Source: Halichoerus grypus
Taxonomy: Eukaryota; Chordata; Mammalia; Carnivora; Phocidae
Reading direction: 5' to 3'
DNA: 64,000 nucleotides
Assembly (NCBI RefSeq): GCF_964656455.1
Contig: NC_135724.1
Span: 13,911,414-13,975,413 of the forward strand
Shown here piece by piece: positions 13,301 to 54,140 of the stretch (position 1 is the first letter of the stretch; every line of letters starts with the position of its first letter). The position numbers were made by a program, and so were the translations under genes. The notes beneath the pieces were generated by a model that worked only from the letters and a program-made list of their open reading frames with translations, did no database searches and was not told the DNA's origin.

Positions 13301-13767
13301 TGCTTGTTACATAGCAGGAACCCCTTCCTCTCGCCACAGGAAGGTTCGAGTACATCACATTCCAACTGCTCTTTGCACTTACAGGTAGAGAGAGAAATGA
13401 ATTCTTCCTTCTTCTGGTAGTGGAGCTAAATGTGGGCAGGAGACCCTAGACTCCATTTCCCTTTCAACTCTTTCACTGCACAGCCAACCTGTATTTTAAA
13501 GAATTTTCTTATGAGATCAACAGCAGATACATCGTCAAAGCAAAGCATTTTCTGTCTCAACTCTGTTGTTGAGGGTTCCACCGATAAGAAATAACATAAC
13601 CAACATTTGACACCACAGTGGACCAGAGATCAGGAATAAGTCACATCAATTATTTTACAAAGAGCCCCGTTCAAGCAAGCCATGAAAAAAAAAAACTTTT
13701 ATGGTGAACTCTAAGTTTAATAATCTCTTTAGCACATTCCCCCCAAATTTTTCATTATTGTCTTCAT

Positions 13768-13948
13768 TTTATTCTGTTTACATCTGTCATATATGTCTCT
13801 GTAATACATAGACACAGACCTCTATTTGCCATACATTTCTACCACTTAACTGTCTTTGGATCAATATTGAATGTGGGGATCAGGGTGGGAAAGAATACCA
13901 CCTTTTTCTGAAAGTAGATTCTTATGTATTTATTTAGCACCTTTTATT
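13768..13948 (-). terminator. TNFRSF11A: Candidate polyadenylation signals (three AATAAA)
   Basis: Three AATAAA hexamers in gene sense lie at 13948-13943, 13934-13929 and 13773-13768. The last is followed about 25 bases later by a G-rich and then GT-containing stretch (TTTGGGGGGAATGTGCT), as expected of a downstream element. I chose this cluster from its distance to the stop codon and hexamer identity only. Confidence 0.35.
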
Positions 13949-14369
13949 GAAGGAGCTCAAGATACTTAAACATTCACTGTAACATCCTTTTGTTTTCTCT
14001 GGGTAAGTGTCAAAAATGATCACTAGTGCTTTTTTATAGAAAGAAATATGAAAGCACAGAAAGGTGAAAGTAGTATCATGAGATGATGATAGTCACGGTA
14101 GAGACTCAGGTGTTTAGCTTTAGCATTCTACTCTGTGAACCACATTTTGTCTGTTTAATACACTCCATATCAAAAGGTATAGTGGTTTCTTCCATTTTTA
14201 TGACATCTCTCTTTGGATGGATGTTAACTAAATGGGCAGAACAGACAGTAAATTCCCACAAACTAATCATCCCGGCAGTGCAGTTACTTCCTGCAGCCTT
14301 TTATGTAAGCTAAGAAGTCCCATAAATTATAGAGCCACCCTCTGCTTCTCCATTAAAAATTATAATTGA

Positions 14370-14573
14370 GGGGCACCTGGGCGGCTCAGTCAGTTAAGCA
14401 TCTGACTCTTGATTTCGGCTCGGGTCATGATCTCAGGGTGGTGAGATGGAGCCCTGCGTCGGGCTCTGCACTGGGTGTGGAGCCTGCTTAAGATTCTCTT
14501 TCCCTCTCCCTCTAACCCCCTCCACCCCTCCAATCATGCTCTCTCTCTCTCAAAAAAAAAAAAAAAAAAAAAA
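14370..14573 (+). mobile_element. CAN-SINE
   Basis: It runs from GGGGCACCTGGGCGGCTCAG through CTCTCTCTCTC and a 22-base A-tail. Short flanking repeats (ATAATTGA) suggest a target-site duplication. It lies inside the probable TNFRSF11A 3' UTR. Confidence 0.93.
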
Positions 14574-15101
14574 GTCATAATTGACTGCTACTATTCCAGC
14601 ACTTCCAAGAGATCTGCAACCAGTAAGGAGAAACCAGTGACCAATGGTCATTCCTTCAGCTGGGCACCTGTGGCCATTTAAGTCTGGACACTGACCACTA
14701 TTAGCACTCTTAAAACCTACCAGATCCACAAAATTAATTTTAATGTGCTTAGGTATTTTAACTTTTCTTTGGTATATGAGAATAAATACTCACTGACCAC
14801 AACAGATGGAAGAACCCAGGTATTTCCTTTCAATCTGACTCATGCTGTGTGTTTCCTCACAAGCAGGCTGATCTAAGAGAAAAGTATCTCTGTGATAAGT
14901 TTTCTTAAATTCACAATATGAGGATTTGGTTTTTAAATAAGATGCTTTGGAAAATAGCAGAAATGTTTTTCATTTCTACAAGGCTAAATTACAGATGCAC
15001 AATTATTTAGGAAGAAAATAGGGTCTATTGCCTAAACACACTTATGCACTTCTTATCTAGAAAAAGAAAACACAAATTAACATTTCAGTTTTATCCCTTC
15101 T

Positions 15102-15260
15102 TTCTTTTTTTTTTAAAAGATTTTATTTATTACTTATTTGAAAGAGAGAGCAGGAGGAGGGGCAGAGGGAATTTCAAGCAGAGTCAGAGACCCTGAGATC
15201 ATGACCTGAGTGGAAACCAAGAGTGGGATGCTTAACTGACTGAGCCACCCAGGTGCCCCA
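15102..15260 (-). mobile_element. CAN-SINE (sense to TNFRSF11A)
   Basis: It runs from GATTTTATTTATTACTTATTTG to CTGACTGAGCCACCCAGGTG plus CCCC, reverse-oriented and shorter than full length. Because it shares the gene's strand, its AATAAATAAAATC tail presents AATAAA hexamers in transcript sense inside the probable 3' UTR. Confidence 0.92.
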
Positions 15261-16204
15261 TCCCTGCTTTCTTGAATTTCCCTGGCAGCTGCTTTTCACC
15301 CTGTACTCGGGCTATCCTGTGTCCTATTCATTTCTCACGTATTTTTGAGAGAGACATTAAGAATAAGAACGCCAAGCTGCAGCAACTTGGATTTTAGAGA
15401 TTTAGTTACCAAAGTACCTGATTGCCTCTGCTGGAATGAGTAAATACATTCACCTCAGGGGTGAGCCATTTTTGGGGTGAGGAAAAGAAGGATACATTAC
15501 AGCTTAGTTCTGCCTGTGGATTGACAGAAACTTAAAAACATTCAGGGGGAAAGTAGGGTTTCCCTTTTTCCTTCCTTTAAAAAAAACACGAGAACACAGG
15601 AAATTTTTCAAAAACGAAAATCCTCTCCATTTGCTCCTGAGCCTCCCTCTAGGCTTCACAGTCCTGGCCTTTTCACCGAAAGTGCTTAGTACAGACCTCC
15701 CTGCCTACCCCCCCCCCAAAAAAAAACCCATCACCAAAACACAGGCAACCTACTTTCAAGAAGGGGTGCAAAAGAAAATATATAAAGAAGACCAGCACCC
15801 TTAGGAGAATTTTCAAGAAAACCCTTACAGAGTAAAAACAAAAGGGGGGGAGAGTATCAAGAAAATGTTATGGAAATGAAATACAAACATAAGGGGAAAA
15901 AACGGACCCAAAGAGAACAGAACAACCATTAAAACAGATGCCATAAAGAGACAAACTACTGATGAAATGATAATGGGGAATAGGAGGGGACGGAGGAAAA
16001 CCCTAAAAGGAGGTAAAAAGTGGAGCGACGTGTACCTGTGTCATCAGTTGATACGTGACTGTGGGTATCAGTAAATGGTCATAACAATTGCAGGTTTTTA
16101 AAAAGTGCCCGATTCTACAAAGAGCAAGGTGGGCGCTGAATGTCGGGCCATTTGACGCGGATGTACCGAAAGGGAGGGCCGTCAGGGAGCAGAGCCGGAC
16201 CACC

Positions 16205-16308
16205 GCCCCGCCCAGGCGCAGGTGCGCGCCGTCCCCAGGCCCCGCCCAGGCGCCGGTGCCAGCCCCACCCCCCGGCCCCGCCCAGGCGCAGGTGCCCCTG
16301 GCTCCCGG
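16205..16308. repeat. GC-rich degenerate minisatellite, three ~35-bp units
   Basis: Three copies of a unit built on GCCCCGCCCAGGCGCAGGTG start at 16205, 16239 and 16275, with diverged spacers of 14-16 bases. The array lies about 125 bases past the TNFRSF11A stop codon, inside the CpG-rich block around exon 10. Confidence 0.8.
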
Positions 16309-16432
16309 GTGGGGTAGAGACGCGGCCCCTGTGGTGCCCGCGGAGGCCGGGCTGGAGACCCAGAGATCGGAGCCCGCCCCCAGGCAAGGCGGCTCCGAGG
16401 GGCGCCGAGAGCCGCTGCGGGTCCCCGGCCGC

Positions 16433-45263
<28,831 letters not shown>

Positions 45264-45516
45264 CTGAAGAGAAAATTGACATCAGGTAGAGATTTTGCAC
45301 AAGTCCCTTCTGGATAAAATAAAAAGTGAATCACTGAATTCCATTTCTGAAAAGCATAAGAAAATACCATAAACAGTCCTGAAACTGCTCTGTGTGATAT
45401 TACCTCCCCCCAAAATGTCACTTTCCTACACTAGCCCATTCCCCACTAAGAATGTATAAAGCCAACTGATACTGGCTTAAAAATCCATTAAAGCATTTAA
45501 AAATATTCTGGTTATG

Positions 45517-45722
45517 GGGCACCTGGGTGGCTCAGTCAGTTAAGTGTCTGACTCTTGGTTTCGGCTCAGGTCATGATCTCAGGGTCCTGGGATCGAGCCC
45601 GGCATACTGCTCTGCACTCAGTGGGAAGTCTGCTTGGGGATTCTCTCCCTCTCCCTCTGCCCCTCCCCTAGCTCATGCTCTCCCTCTCTCTTCCTCTCTA
45701 AAATAAATAAATAAGTCTTTAA
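45517..45722 (+). mobile_element. CAN-SINE with 18-bp target-site duplication
   Basis: GGGGCACCTGGGTGGCTCAG head and AAATAAATAAATAAG tail. AAAAATATTCTGGTTATG at 45499-45516 is repeated exactly at 45723-45740. Confidence 0.96.
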
Positions 45723-45925
45723 AAAAATATTCTGGTTATGCTCATGGTAATATGATGGATTATGGTCACACAGTGGACAAATGCTCATCTACTTTGGTCA
45801 CAAAATTGTAGAACACAAGGAGGACCCTTCATATATGTATTATATACCAGGGATGTCAAATTTGGTCTTACACACTTTCTCTGATTTTTAAAAAGTGTTT
45901 AATACTGCTTACCTTTTAAAATTTA

Positions 45926-46117
45926 TTTTTTTTAAAGATTTTATTTATTTATTTGAGAGAGAGAGAGTGAGAGAGAACACGAGAGGGGAGAGGGTCAGAG
46001 GGAGAAGCAGACTCCCCACTGAGCAGGGAGCCCGATGTGGGACTCAATCCTAGGACTCCAGGATCATGACCTGAGCTGAAGGCAGTTGCTTAACCAACTG
46101 AGCCACCCAGGCGCCCC
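45926..46117 (-). mobile_element. CAN-SINE with 16-bp target-site duplication
   Basis: Reverse-oriented copy from the A-tail complement to GAGCCACCCAGGCGCCCC. TACCTTTTAAAATTTA at 45910-45925 is repeated at 46118-46133. Confidence 0.96.
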
Positions 46118-48049
46118 TACCTTTTAAAATTTAAACATGCATCGGATTTTTTAAAGTGGGACAGCAAGATTTCATAGGAACCCTGCAGGGTTGGAGCTCA
46201 GAGTCCTGGCTGAGGGAGTCCTCACCGCCTGCTGGCTGAGGGGAACCCTCCCCCCGACAAGCTGCTTAAGCTTTTTGAGCCTGTTTCATTTCTGTATGAT
46301 TCTAGTACAATATAATTTCCAAATCTGCCCGTCTATGTAAAACAAAACAAAACAAAAAGCCAAGTCCCCTGCAGTCACTCAGAGATTCTTATCACTTTGC
46401 CACAGAAAAGCTCTTCTCTGCATCAGCTTTCTCAGATGAGAGAAACAACAACAGTCCTGTTGACAGGCGGTCACGCTGGACACTGAGCAGTGCGACTCGC
46501 CGACCAGCTGGGCCTGGCTGAACAGACATCAAATGCTGCTGAAGGATGAAGTTCCCTGCTGGGTCTCAGGGATCCAGAGTTACAAACCTTGCCCTCAAGG
46601 GGCTTACACACACCAGGGGGTTTACTACCCTCCCCACCCCCCCGCCCCCCCGCAGGGGCAGATGGGCCCCTACCTCAGCTGGAGAAGGTCAGGGAGTGTG
46701 TCCTAAGGGATGTGACAAGTGAGCTCAGTCTGCAGGATAAAGAGAAATCAGCCAGAAGAGGGAAAAGGAACTGGCAGGGGGAAGGTGGGGGAGGGGCAGG
46801 GAAGACTGCTTAAGACCGTGTGAACAATTCAAACAGAGGCACTGGGGCCTGCAACGGCATGTGGGATGGGGGTGGCAACAGAGGCCCATCAGCAGAGTGG
46901 TGGGAGACAACACAGCGCTCACAGAGGGCTTCATTGGCATACGGGATTGAAGGTGTAGAAATAACAGAGCTTAGAAGAAGCCATGCATCCTAAAATACCT
47001 CAGTTACAGGAGGAAATTTTATTAAGAGAGCACCACACCCCAAAAACCCTAGGCTAGTTGAGTGGGGTGTGAGGGACACAGCCAGCGTGGACCTCTCTGA
47101 CCCCATCCTGGCCAGGCAAAGGGCTTACGGGGTGGGGATGGGGGGGATGGGGCAGGGACAGTTACACTGAGGTCAATGAGAAGGTCAAATGTGTTCCTGG
47201 AGCCAGCTGTGTCAGGAAGGTTGTCTTTGGACCAGGTCGGGCCGACACTCCCCGTGGACACGGGATATTGCGAATTGGATGCTCTCCATGCCTTCACTGC
47301 AGGACGAGGGCTGAAGGACAAGAACAGTGAGGCCAGTGGAAACTAGCAAGAATGACCCAACAGAAATCACCCCTCCTTCCTCTTCTCTTTCTCTTTTTGT
47401 TTTTACAGGAATCCGCTTCTCTGTAGGCACCCCTTGTCTGCGTCTAGGATGGTAACGGATGCACGTGGAAGAAAGATGAGCAGAAGCAAAATGGTAAAGC
47501 TGAATGTGGTCAATGCAAATTTGAACAGATCGGGTTCCTCTGAGCCTAATGATAAGTGAACGCTCCTGCCACGTTGATGACAAAGGCAAACAAGAGAAAT
47601 ACGTAGTTGGGTCTCATTTCAGATGATAAAGGTTATCAATTTCTTCTGACCCATACGGAAGTTGCAACAGTCTCTGTAAGATAAGCACAGGCTTTATGTT
47701 ACACACAGAGAGGTTCTTTTTAGGGGAATTTGGTAAGAGGGCTACCCCATGTAGCGGCTGGCTGCTTAGCACGCTGTCAGGCTTCTGGCTATGTCCTGGG
47801 CTCCAAATCCTGGTTCCTGTTGAGCACCATCTGACATGAACAGGTGGACAATTTGTTTACCCGTTTAGGAGTGTGGCCGTGATCCACTCAACCCATTGTT
47901 TTACACCTCCTGGCAAACAGGGGGAAGTCTACTGATTCCAGAGGTGACCAGATGGCTCAGCAGCTCCTAAACAGAGTTTCACAGACTGTTCCTTAGAACT
48001 CATCTCTCTCTCCTAAGCTTACTGTGACTCTATACCTGGACATGTCTTC

Positions 48050-48190
48050 TTTTTTAAAAATGAACATATAACTCACATAAAATTCACCCTTTGAGAGGGT
48101 ACATGTCAGTGGTTTTCAGTATATTCAGAGGGCCGTGCAACCACCATTGCTATATAATTCTAGAACATTTTTATCAACCCCAAATCGAGA
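48050..48190 (-). mobile_element. Old L1 fragment, antisense
   Basis: ACATATAACTCACATAAAAT, TTCACCCTTTGAGAGGGTAC, CAGTGGTTTTCAGTATATTC and GTGCAACCACCATTGCTATA match the reverse complement of an L1M 3' region. Confidence 0.7.
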
Positions 48191-49429
48191 TATCTACTTG
48201 ACAGAGCTATAGGATTACAGATCTTTTAAGAAGCAGCACCAATTTTGCTACTGGAAAATCTGCAATGGTGAGGCAGAAAATTAAGGTATTAATCTAATTT
48301 GAGGTACAACTCAAACAGAATGTTATTTTGTTCTTTAGGCACATTATATACTTTGCAGTATGCCTTCAAACCTTCAAAATGGCAATGCATCTACAACTTA
48401 AAAGGCTACATTAAAGGAAATGTGTTTGGGGGTAAATAAAAAGAATCTGGAAAATTCTCTTTAGAATGCCTGTACCTTCAGGAGAAGGCAAGCCATGCCT
48501 TTGTCCTTTTTCCTCTTCCTTCCTAGTTCTCTCTACCAACTAACTTTCCCTCCACTTGCAGAGATGCAGCTCCGGGCTGCACCCTCGTACGAGAGGACTC
48601 TGCAGCTCCCCAGACCTGCGGCGGCTGCCTTGTGCTGGTCTCACTCCGATCCCGCGCTCCACTCCCAGGAACAGGCTCCAGGCTGCTCTCTGAATCGCAG
48701 TACCTGTGTTTGAACGATTAGGAAATCCAGATCTCTGATTTGCTGGCCTGTCTTGTTTCTGCTGGTCCCCTGGGGACTTGTCTCAAGGTGCTGCCGGCCA
48801 GACTGGCTCTACCTGCCTGCCTCCCAGCTTCCAAGTCCCCGAGTCCTGCCTGCTAGGGCTTGGTTTCCAGTTAGCCTGCGCTAGATCTCCTTTATGCACT
48901 GGAGCTCCTGTATGCCAATCTCCTTCCGCCTGGATGCCTTGCCAGGTACATCCTTTGAATGCCATGTTTGGGTGAATGAATGGATGCCCACTAGCCCCTC
49001 CCAGTTCCATCCCTCCTTTTGCCTACAGATTTTGGTCCTGATGTCTACCATCTCACCAGGCCCCTGGAGTCCCTGCTGGTCCTCAAGCCTTCCCTTCCAA
49101 TTGCTCAGAATTGGGGCCTAACTCCACCCTCCAAGACCAAGCTCTCAATGGTTGAGAGGTGGTGGCTGTTATTACTGATAGCAATGGTAGTAAGGCAGTA
49201 ATTTGATAAAAAGCTGTTCCTGCTCCAGTGCTACAGAATAGGGGAATAGGGACTAGGGGAATTTAGCCTAAGGCTGCAGTCAGTGGGGTGATTTCTTAGC
49301 CCACCTACAGTCTCCTTTTTTGCTCAAGATGCAAGAGCAAAAGGCCTTTGGTAACTGAATTGAGATACACAACCATTTAGTTATCTAATCTTTTTTTCCC
49401 CAGTTCTCCTTTAAGAATGACTTGTTTCC

Positions 49430-49631
49430 GGGGCGCCTGGGTGGCTCAGTCGTTAAGCGTCTGCCTTCGGCTCAGGTCATGATCCCAGGGTCCTGGGATC
49501 GAGCCCCGCATCGGGCTCCCTGCTCGGCGGGAAGCCTGCTTCTCCCTCTCCCACTCCCCCTGCTTGTGTTCCCTCTCTTGCTGTGTCTCTCTCTGTCAAA
49601 TAAATAAAATCTTAAAAAAAAAAAAAAAAAA
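49430..49631 (+). mobile_element. Young CAN-SINE with perfect 17-bp target-site duplication
   Basis: Near-consensus copy with a long pure A-tail. AAGAATGACTTGTTTCC at 49413-49429 recurs at 49632-49648 unchanged. Confidence 0.97.
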
Positions 49632-49727
49632 AAGAATGACTTGTTTCCTTCTAAAACAATAGAGCTTTTGAACCGACGCTGTTTTCATTAAATAAAGCGG
49701 AACGACTTTTTAAATTTCTAGTTATTA

Positions 49728-49969
49728 GGGGCACCTGGGTGGCTCAGTTGGTTTAGCGTCAGACTCTTGGTTTCGGCTCGGGTCATGATCTCAGGGTCGT
49801 GATCTCGGGGTCGTGATCTCGGGGTCGTGAGTTCCAGGCCCATGTCCAGCTCCACACTCAGTACTGAGTCTGCTGGAGATTCTCTCTTCCTCTCCCTCCC
49901 TCTTCCTTCTCCCCCCCCCCCACACTCCCGCAGCCGCTCTCGCTCTCTCAAATAATAAACAAGAAAATG
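49728..49969 (+). mobile_element. CAN-SINE with internal 15-bp triplication
   Basis: GGGGCACCTGGGTGGCTCAG head. The segment GGGTCGTGATCTC is present three times in a row at about 49793-49830. TCTAGTTATTA flanks at 49717-49727 and 49970-49980. Confidence 0.95.
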
Positions 49970-50275
49970 TCTAGTTATTAAATAAAGAATACAGTAACGT
50001 GACACAAAATTCAAAAGTAACAACAGGCTTTGGGGGAAGTCTCCCTGCCGCCCTTCTCCCAACCACTTCTAGTAGGACCAGTGCGACCATTCCCTTGTGC
50101 ATCCCTGGGCAGGTGTAGGGGAGAACTGACCTATGATCCACTGGGGAAACTATTCTACAAAACAACTGCTCTGGAGGCCAGCCTGGGGGTCAGGTCTGTT
50201 TGTAGCACTTGTGTTTGGGGAATACAATGGTTCTTATAAGTCTTAGCAGGGGAAAAAGCCAAAAAAACAGCCATG

Positions 50276-50463
50276 GGGCCGCCTGGGTGGCTCAGTCGTT
50301 AAGCGTCTGCCTTCGGCTCAGATCATGATCTCAGGGTCCTGGGATCGAGCCCCATGTCGGGCTCCCTGCTCAGTGGGAAGCCTGCTTCTCCCTCTCCCAC
50401 TCCCCCTGCTTGTGTTCCCTCTCTCTATATCAAATAAATAAGTAAAATCTTAAAAAAACAAAC
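50276..50463 (+). mobile_element. CAN-SINE
   Basis: GGGCCGCCTGGGTGGCTCAG head, near-consensus. AAACAGCCATG is repeated at 50265-50275 and 50464-50474. Confidence 0.96.
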
Positions 50464-52244
50464 AAACAGCCATGTATCGACAGGGTCCTACTACAGTTCT
50501 TATAACCTACTAAAATGAGGTCTGGCCCACAGAGTTTATGTCAACCAACCTTTGTTTTCTAATAGACTTCCCCTGAATTAATAAGGAACACTAGAGTCTG
50601 TTTATAGCAAATAGTCTTTACGTTGCCCACCCACCCGCATAAATTCCTTGGAAAGTCCTAAAAAAAGGAGTTAAAATGGCAAGACGATATACTTAATTCA
50701 TTTGCCTTCTGTTGCTTGACTTTCTTGTATGTTTTGTGTCGTGTGTATGTTTTTTCCAAGGCATACAGGCTGCTGTTTATTTTGACAGACAACAAACTCG
50801 TCTTGAACAAGCACGTCCACAGCCGGTGCAAGGCTTTGGGAGGCAGGGGCAAGATAATAAATGATAAATCAAGTTTCTCTTTATAAAGCTACATGGATTT
50901 ATTTCCCAATGCAAAGCCATGTGGGGTCTAATTCTGAAAAAACCCGAAGCCTAGGAAACATGACCTCTCTGTCAGTGGAGCGACAGAGACCAGTGGGTCT
51001 ATATTTAGATCCTGTAGGGAAGGTTGACTTAAATATTTATATTTTGTGCTGTTAAGCAACCCAATTGTAGTGAAAGTCATCATGAACACTAAAATTACTT
51101 TCTGGCCCTACTGAAAATTCATGCTGACATCTAACAAAGCAGAAAGAAGCTTGGCCCCTTCTGTTAGATCAAGGGGAAAAAGAACCCAACCCAGAAAAAC
51201 AAATGAGGGATTTTCCATAGATTTTATTCTATAAAATATCATCCGTGACTATATTTGAGAAATTTGGCTGTAATTTAAGTAAAGATGGTATCAAATTTCT
51301 GAATGTTGCAGAATTGAAAGATGTGGTTTTTGTTAAGAGAGAAACTATGAAATGTGAAACTAACACCTCACTTAATAGTCCTGCTGCCCTTGAGAAAAAG
51401 CATCTTTAAAGAAAGTCACCACTGAATACAAAGTACAAGGGACCTGTGTCCCCCAGAACACCAAGAGAACTGGTTTATTAGCACGGTCTCACGCCAGGAA
51501 ACTGTCTCTGAAGACTTTGTTTCTAGAAACAAACAAGCAACAAACAAAAGATAACGGTGATAAAGATGATTGAACAGAGCAGAGCAACCTAGCAGATGCG
51601 GTTGCTCCTCGAGGGTTTCCTTGAGCGACTTTTTCTCTTAGCCGACTGCGAAGACAGGCCAGAGAGCTCTGAGTTTCTCCCCTCACAGACGTCTCAATTA
51701 GTGTGCAAAACCCTTCACCTCAAGATGTTCTGAGGAACCTTGGGGTCTTGGTCCTTTCTTAGTTCCTCTCCTCCAGAAGTTTCCAGATGCCGTACTCTAC
51801 TTTATCTGTTCTCGATCATGGCACAGTTATACGTCTGTTGATTAAAAGAAAGCATCCTACCCTCATGCTTCTTGGTTAAAAGTTCATAACTAGAAGTGGA
51901 AATGACACAGGTGTCATTTGTAGCCAGAGGTCCGATAAGACAGGTTTCTACAGAAAAAAAGAAAAATGAAATACTAACTAAAATAAAGTCTGACGTGCCA
52001 GCATGTAGGAATTCAGCAGAACAGAGGGAGGGGCCAGGAAACACAGGAAGAGGGGAGCACGGGACCGGGAGGAAGGGCCTGGCCAGGCAGCACCACTGGT
52101 TAGGACACTGGGCCCCAGGACAGGATTCTTCCACCCAGTGCTCAGAACTGAGCTTCCCATGTGGCTGGGATAGTAGAATGCTTGACATTGCTTTAATAAA
52201 ACTGTCTACATTTCTACAATTTGAGGGCAAGGGGGAGGGCAATT

Positions 52245-52345
52245 CTAAGCCTTAGTCTTCTCACCTGTAAAATGGGGCTAATCATTGCACGCCTCCCACT
52301 GCAGTGAGGATCAGATGTGATAATCCGTGTAAATGAGGCAGCAAT
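52245..52345 (+). mobile_element. MIR 3' half
   Basis: TCTTCTCACCTGTAAAATGG, GGCTAATCATTGCACGCCTC and CAGTGAGGATCAGATGTGAT follow MIR. Confidence 0.65.
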
Positions 52346-52741
52346 ACTCAGAAAAATTAAGGCTCTGCTTCCTCACGTTGAAGCTGAAGACCTCTCTAGT
52401 AACTGGTGGCAGAATGAAGTGAGATAACCGATTTATTCACTCAGCACAGTGGTAGACCCCTGGCCAGTGGTCAGTGATGGGGGGCGGGGAATTCTGTGCA
52501 CACCCAAGCAGGATTAGTAAGCATCCATTACTTATATCAGATCATTCCCTGAGGGGGTAAAGGGAAGACTGTCACCAGAAGGGGGGAAGAGGGTGGAGAA
52601 GAGAGGGTGGGGAACCGCAAGAAAATTCTGAAGGCCCGCAGTCTCACTGAGTGCACCATCCCTGTTTACCTGTAACCTACCTATGACCAGTAAAGGTGAT
52701 GGCACAGTATTTCATCTGGGTGACTGGAAAAAAATGTTGTT

Positions 52742-52945
52742 GTGGTGTTTTTAAGATTTTATTTATTTATTTGGGAGAGAGAGAGAGCATGAGAGAGAGC
52801 ATGAGCAGGGGGAGAGGCAGATGGAGAGGGAGAGTCAGACTCTCTGCTGAGCAGGGAGCCCAACGCGGGACTCAATCCCAGGACTCCAGGATCATGACCT
52901 GAGCTGAAGGTAGACGCTTAACCAACTGAGCCACCCAGGCGCCCT
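52742..52945 (-). mobile_element. CAN-SINE with 15-bp target-site duplication
   Basis: Reverse-oriented copy ending GAGCCACCCAGGCGCC. GAAAAAAATGTTGTT at 52727-52741 recurs at 52946-52960. Confidence 0.96.
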
Positions 52946-53754
52946 GAAAAAAATGTTGTTAATCAAAGAGGTTTATTTTTTTTAAAGCACATAAAGAAGT
53001 GCTTTCTCATAGGACTGAAATCGTGACAAGTGGTCAGACTCATTTCAGTGGTTTTCTGTCTGGGGGTTCAGTCTGTGACACAGGCCACACTTGGGTGAGG
53101 GCAGAAACAGTTTACTCAGGGTGTCTGCTGATAAAGCGGCTGCTAGATTATATCTGTCAGTGATTTCTGTTAACTAGGACATAACTGAGTTATGACCAAA
53201 TGCCCTTCTACACATTTACATTTTAAATAAACTTGACAGAATTTCAAGCTTAGAGATTTACAGAGTATCAGACTCATTTTCCTTTTGTACAAACCAAAGC
53301 TTCACATTCCACACTTCAGAACATTACATAGGCACTTATGGAGACAGTATGTTAGAAAGGCACAAACAGAAGGGGCAGCTTTTGGGGAATCCCCCATACA
53401 CCCCAACAGATCACCTAGCATACTCCCCTCACCTGGGGGACATTGAGCTATGGGACACATTAAAAACTTGGAGACGCCCTTAAACCAGCCAGGTACGTGG
53501 CCCAAGTCATAATGGAAGTGGATACAGAGATACAGAGTGTCTAAACAGAAAACTCCCTGAATGTTCAAAATATAATTCATTTCACAGAAATATAGTTTAC
53601 ACACAACTCTTGAAAAAAAAATCTGCGAAAAGTGAGGCTCAAGTATTCTCTGATTAACATGAAAAGATGTGTCTAGTTTGTTTGAGAGATTGTGAAGGAC
53701 ATTATGATGGTCACAGATACTCTGCTAATTGACCTGCTATTAAAGGATCTGGAA

Positions 53755-53949
53755 TGGGGCACCTGGGTGACTCAGTCAGTTAAGCGTCTGCCTTCGGCTT
53801 GGGTCGTGATGATTCTGGGGTTCTGGGATGGAGCCCCACATCGGGCTCCCTGTTTGGCGGGGAGTCTGCTTCTCCCTCTCCCTCTGCCTGCCGCTCCCCC
53901 CTGCTTGTGTCTCTCTCTGTGTCAAATAAATAAATAAAATCTTTAAAAA
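53755..53949 (+). mobile_element. CAN-SINE, first of a tandem pair
   Basis: GGGGCACCTGGGTGACTCAG head and AAATAAATAAAATC tail. AAAGGATCTGGAA is at 53742-53754 and 53950-53962. Confidence 0.95.
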
Positions 53950-53965
53950 AAAGGATCTGGAACAG

Positions 53966-54140
53966 GTGGGTGGCTCAGTCGGTTAAGCATCTGCCTTCAG
54001 GTCAGGTCATGATCTCAGGGTCCTGGGATTGAGCCCTGTGACAGGCTCTCTGCTCAGCAGGGAGTCTGCTTCTCCCTCTCCCTCTGTCCTCCCAACCCCC
54101 ATCCCGCTCTTGCTCTCTCTCTCAAATAAATAAAATCTTT
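53966..54140 (+). mobile_element. CAN-SINE, second of a tandem pair
   Basis: GGTGGGTGGCTCAGTCGG head lacking the first bases of the consensus. It is followed by AAAGCATCTGGAACA (54141-54155), a third copy of the target sequence that flanks the first SINE. Confidence 0.94.

Larger units (their letters stand above)
1..13767. other. 3' flanking intergenic DNA of TNFRSF11A
   Basis: No gene is recognised here. The short open frames have no codon continuity, splice partners or familiar protein motifs. The content is old interspersed repeats (MIR, L1, CAN-SINE), a U6 pseudogene and an assembly gap, each listed separately. Positions 1-1850, 5110-5960, 7000-7925, 8510-9670 and 10380-13760 hold no feature I can name. 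A GC-richer start (about 40-370) resembles an old LTR-like repeat, but I could not place the family. Confidence 0.7.
13768..16432 (-). other. TNFRSF11A: Probable TNFRSF11A 3' UTR
   Basis: This is the inferred 3' UTR. It starts after the stop codon and runs to a cluster of AATAAA hexamers (13948-13943, 13934-13929, 13773-13768 on the minus strand), giving a length of about 2.5-2.7 kb. That fits the roughly 4.5 kb size I recall for human RANK mRNA, but the real end is not proven. The first 250 bases are a CpG-rich block with a degenerate minisatellite (16205-16308). A minus-strand CAN-SINE (15102-15260) and a plus-strand CAN-SINE (14370-14573) lie inside. Confidence 0.45.

Noticed and set aside
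49430..49530. tRNA-like A/B box segments in many places (for example this SINE head)
   Set aside because: They are the tRNA-derived heads of CAN-SINEs with A-tails and target-site duplications, and are not tRNA genes.
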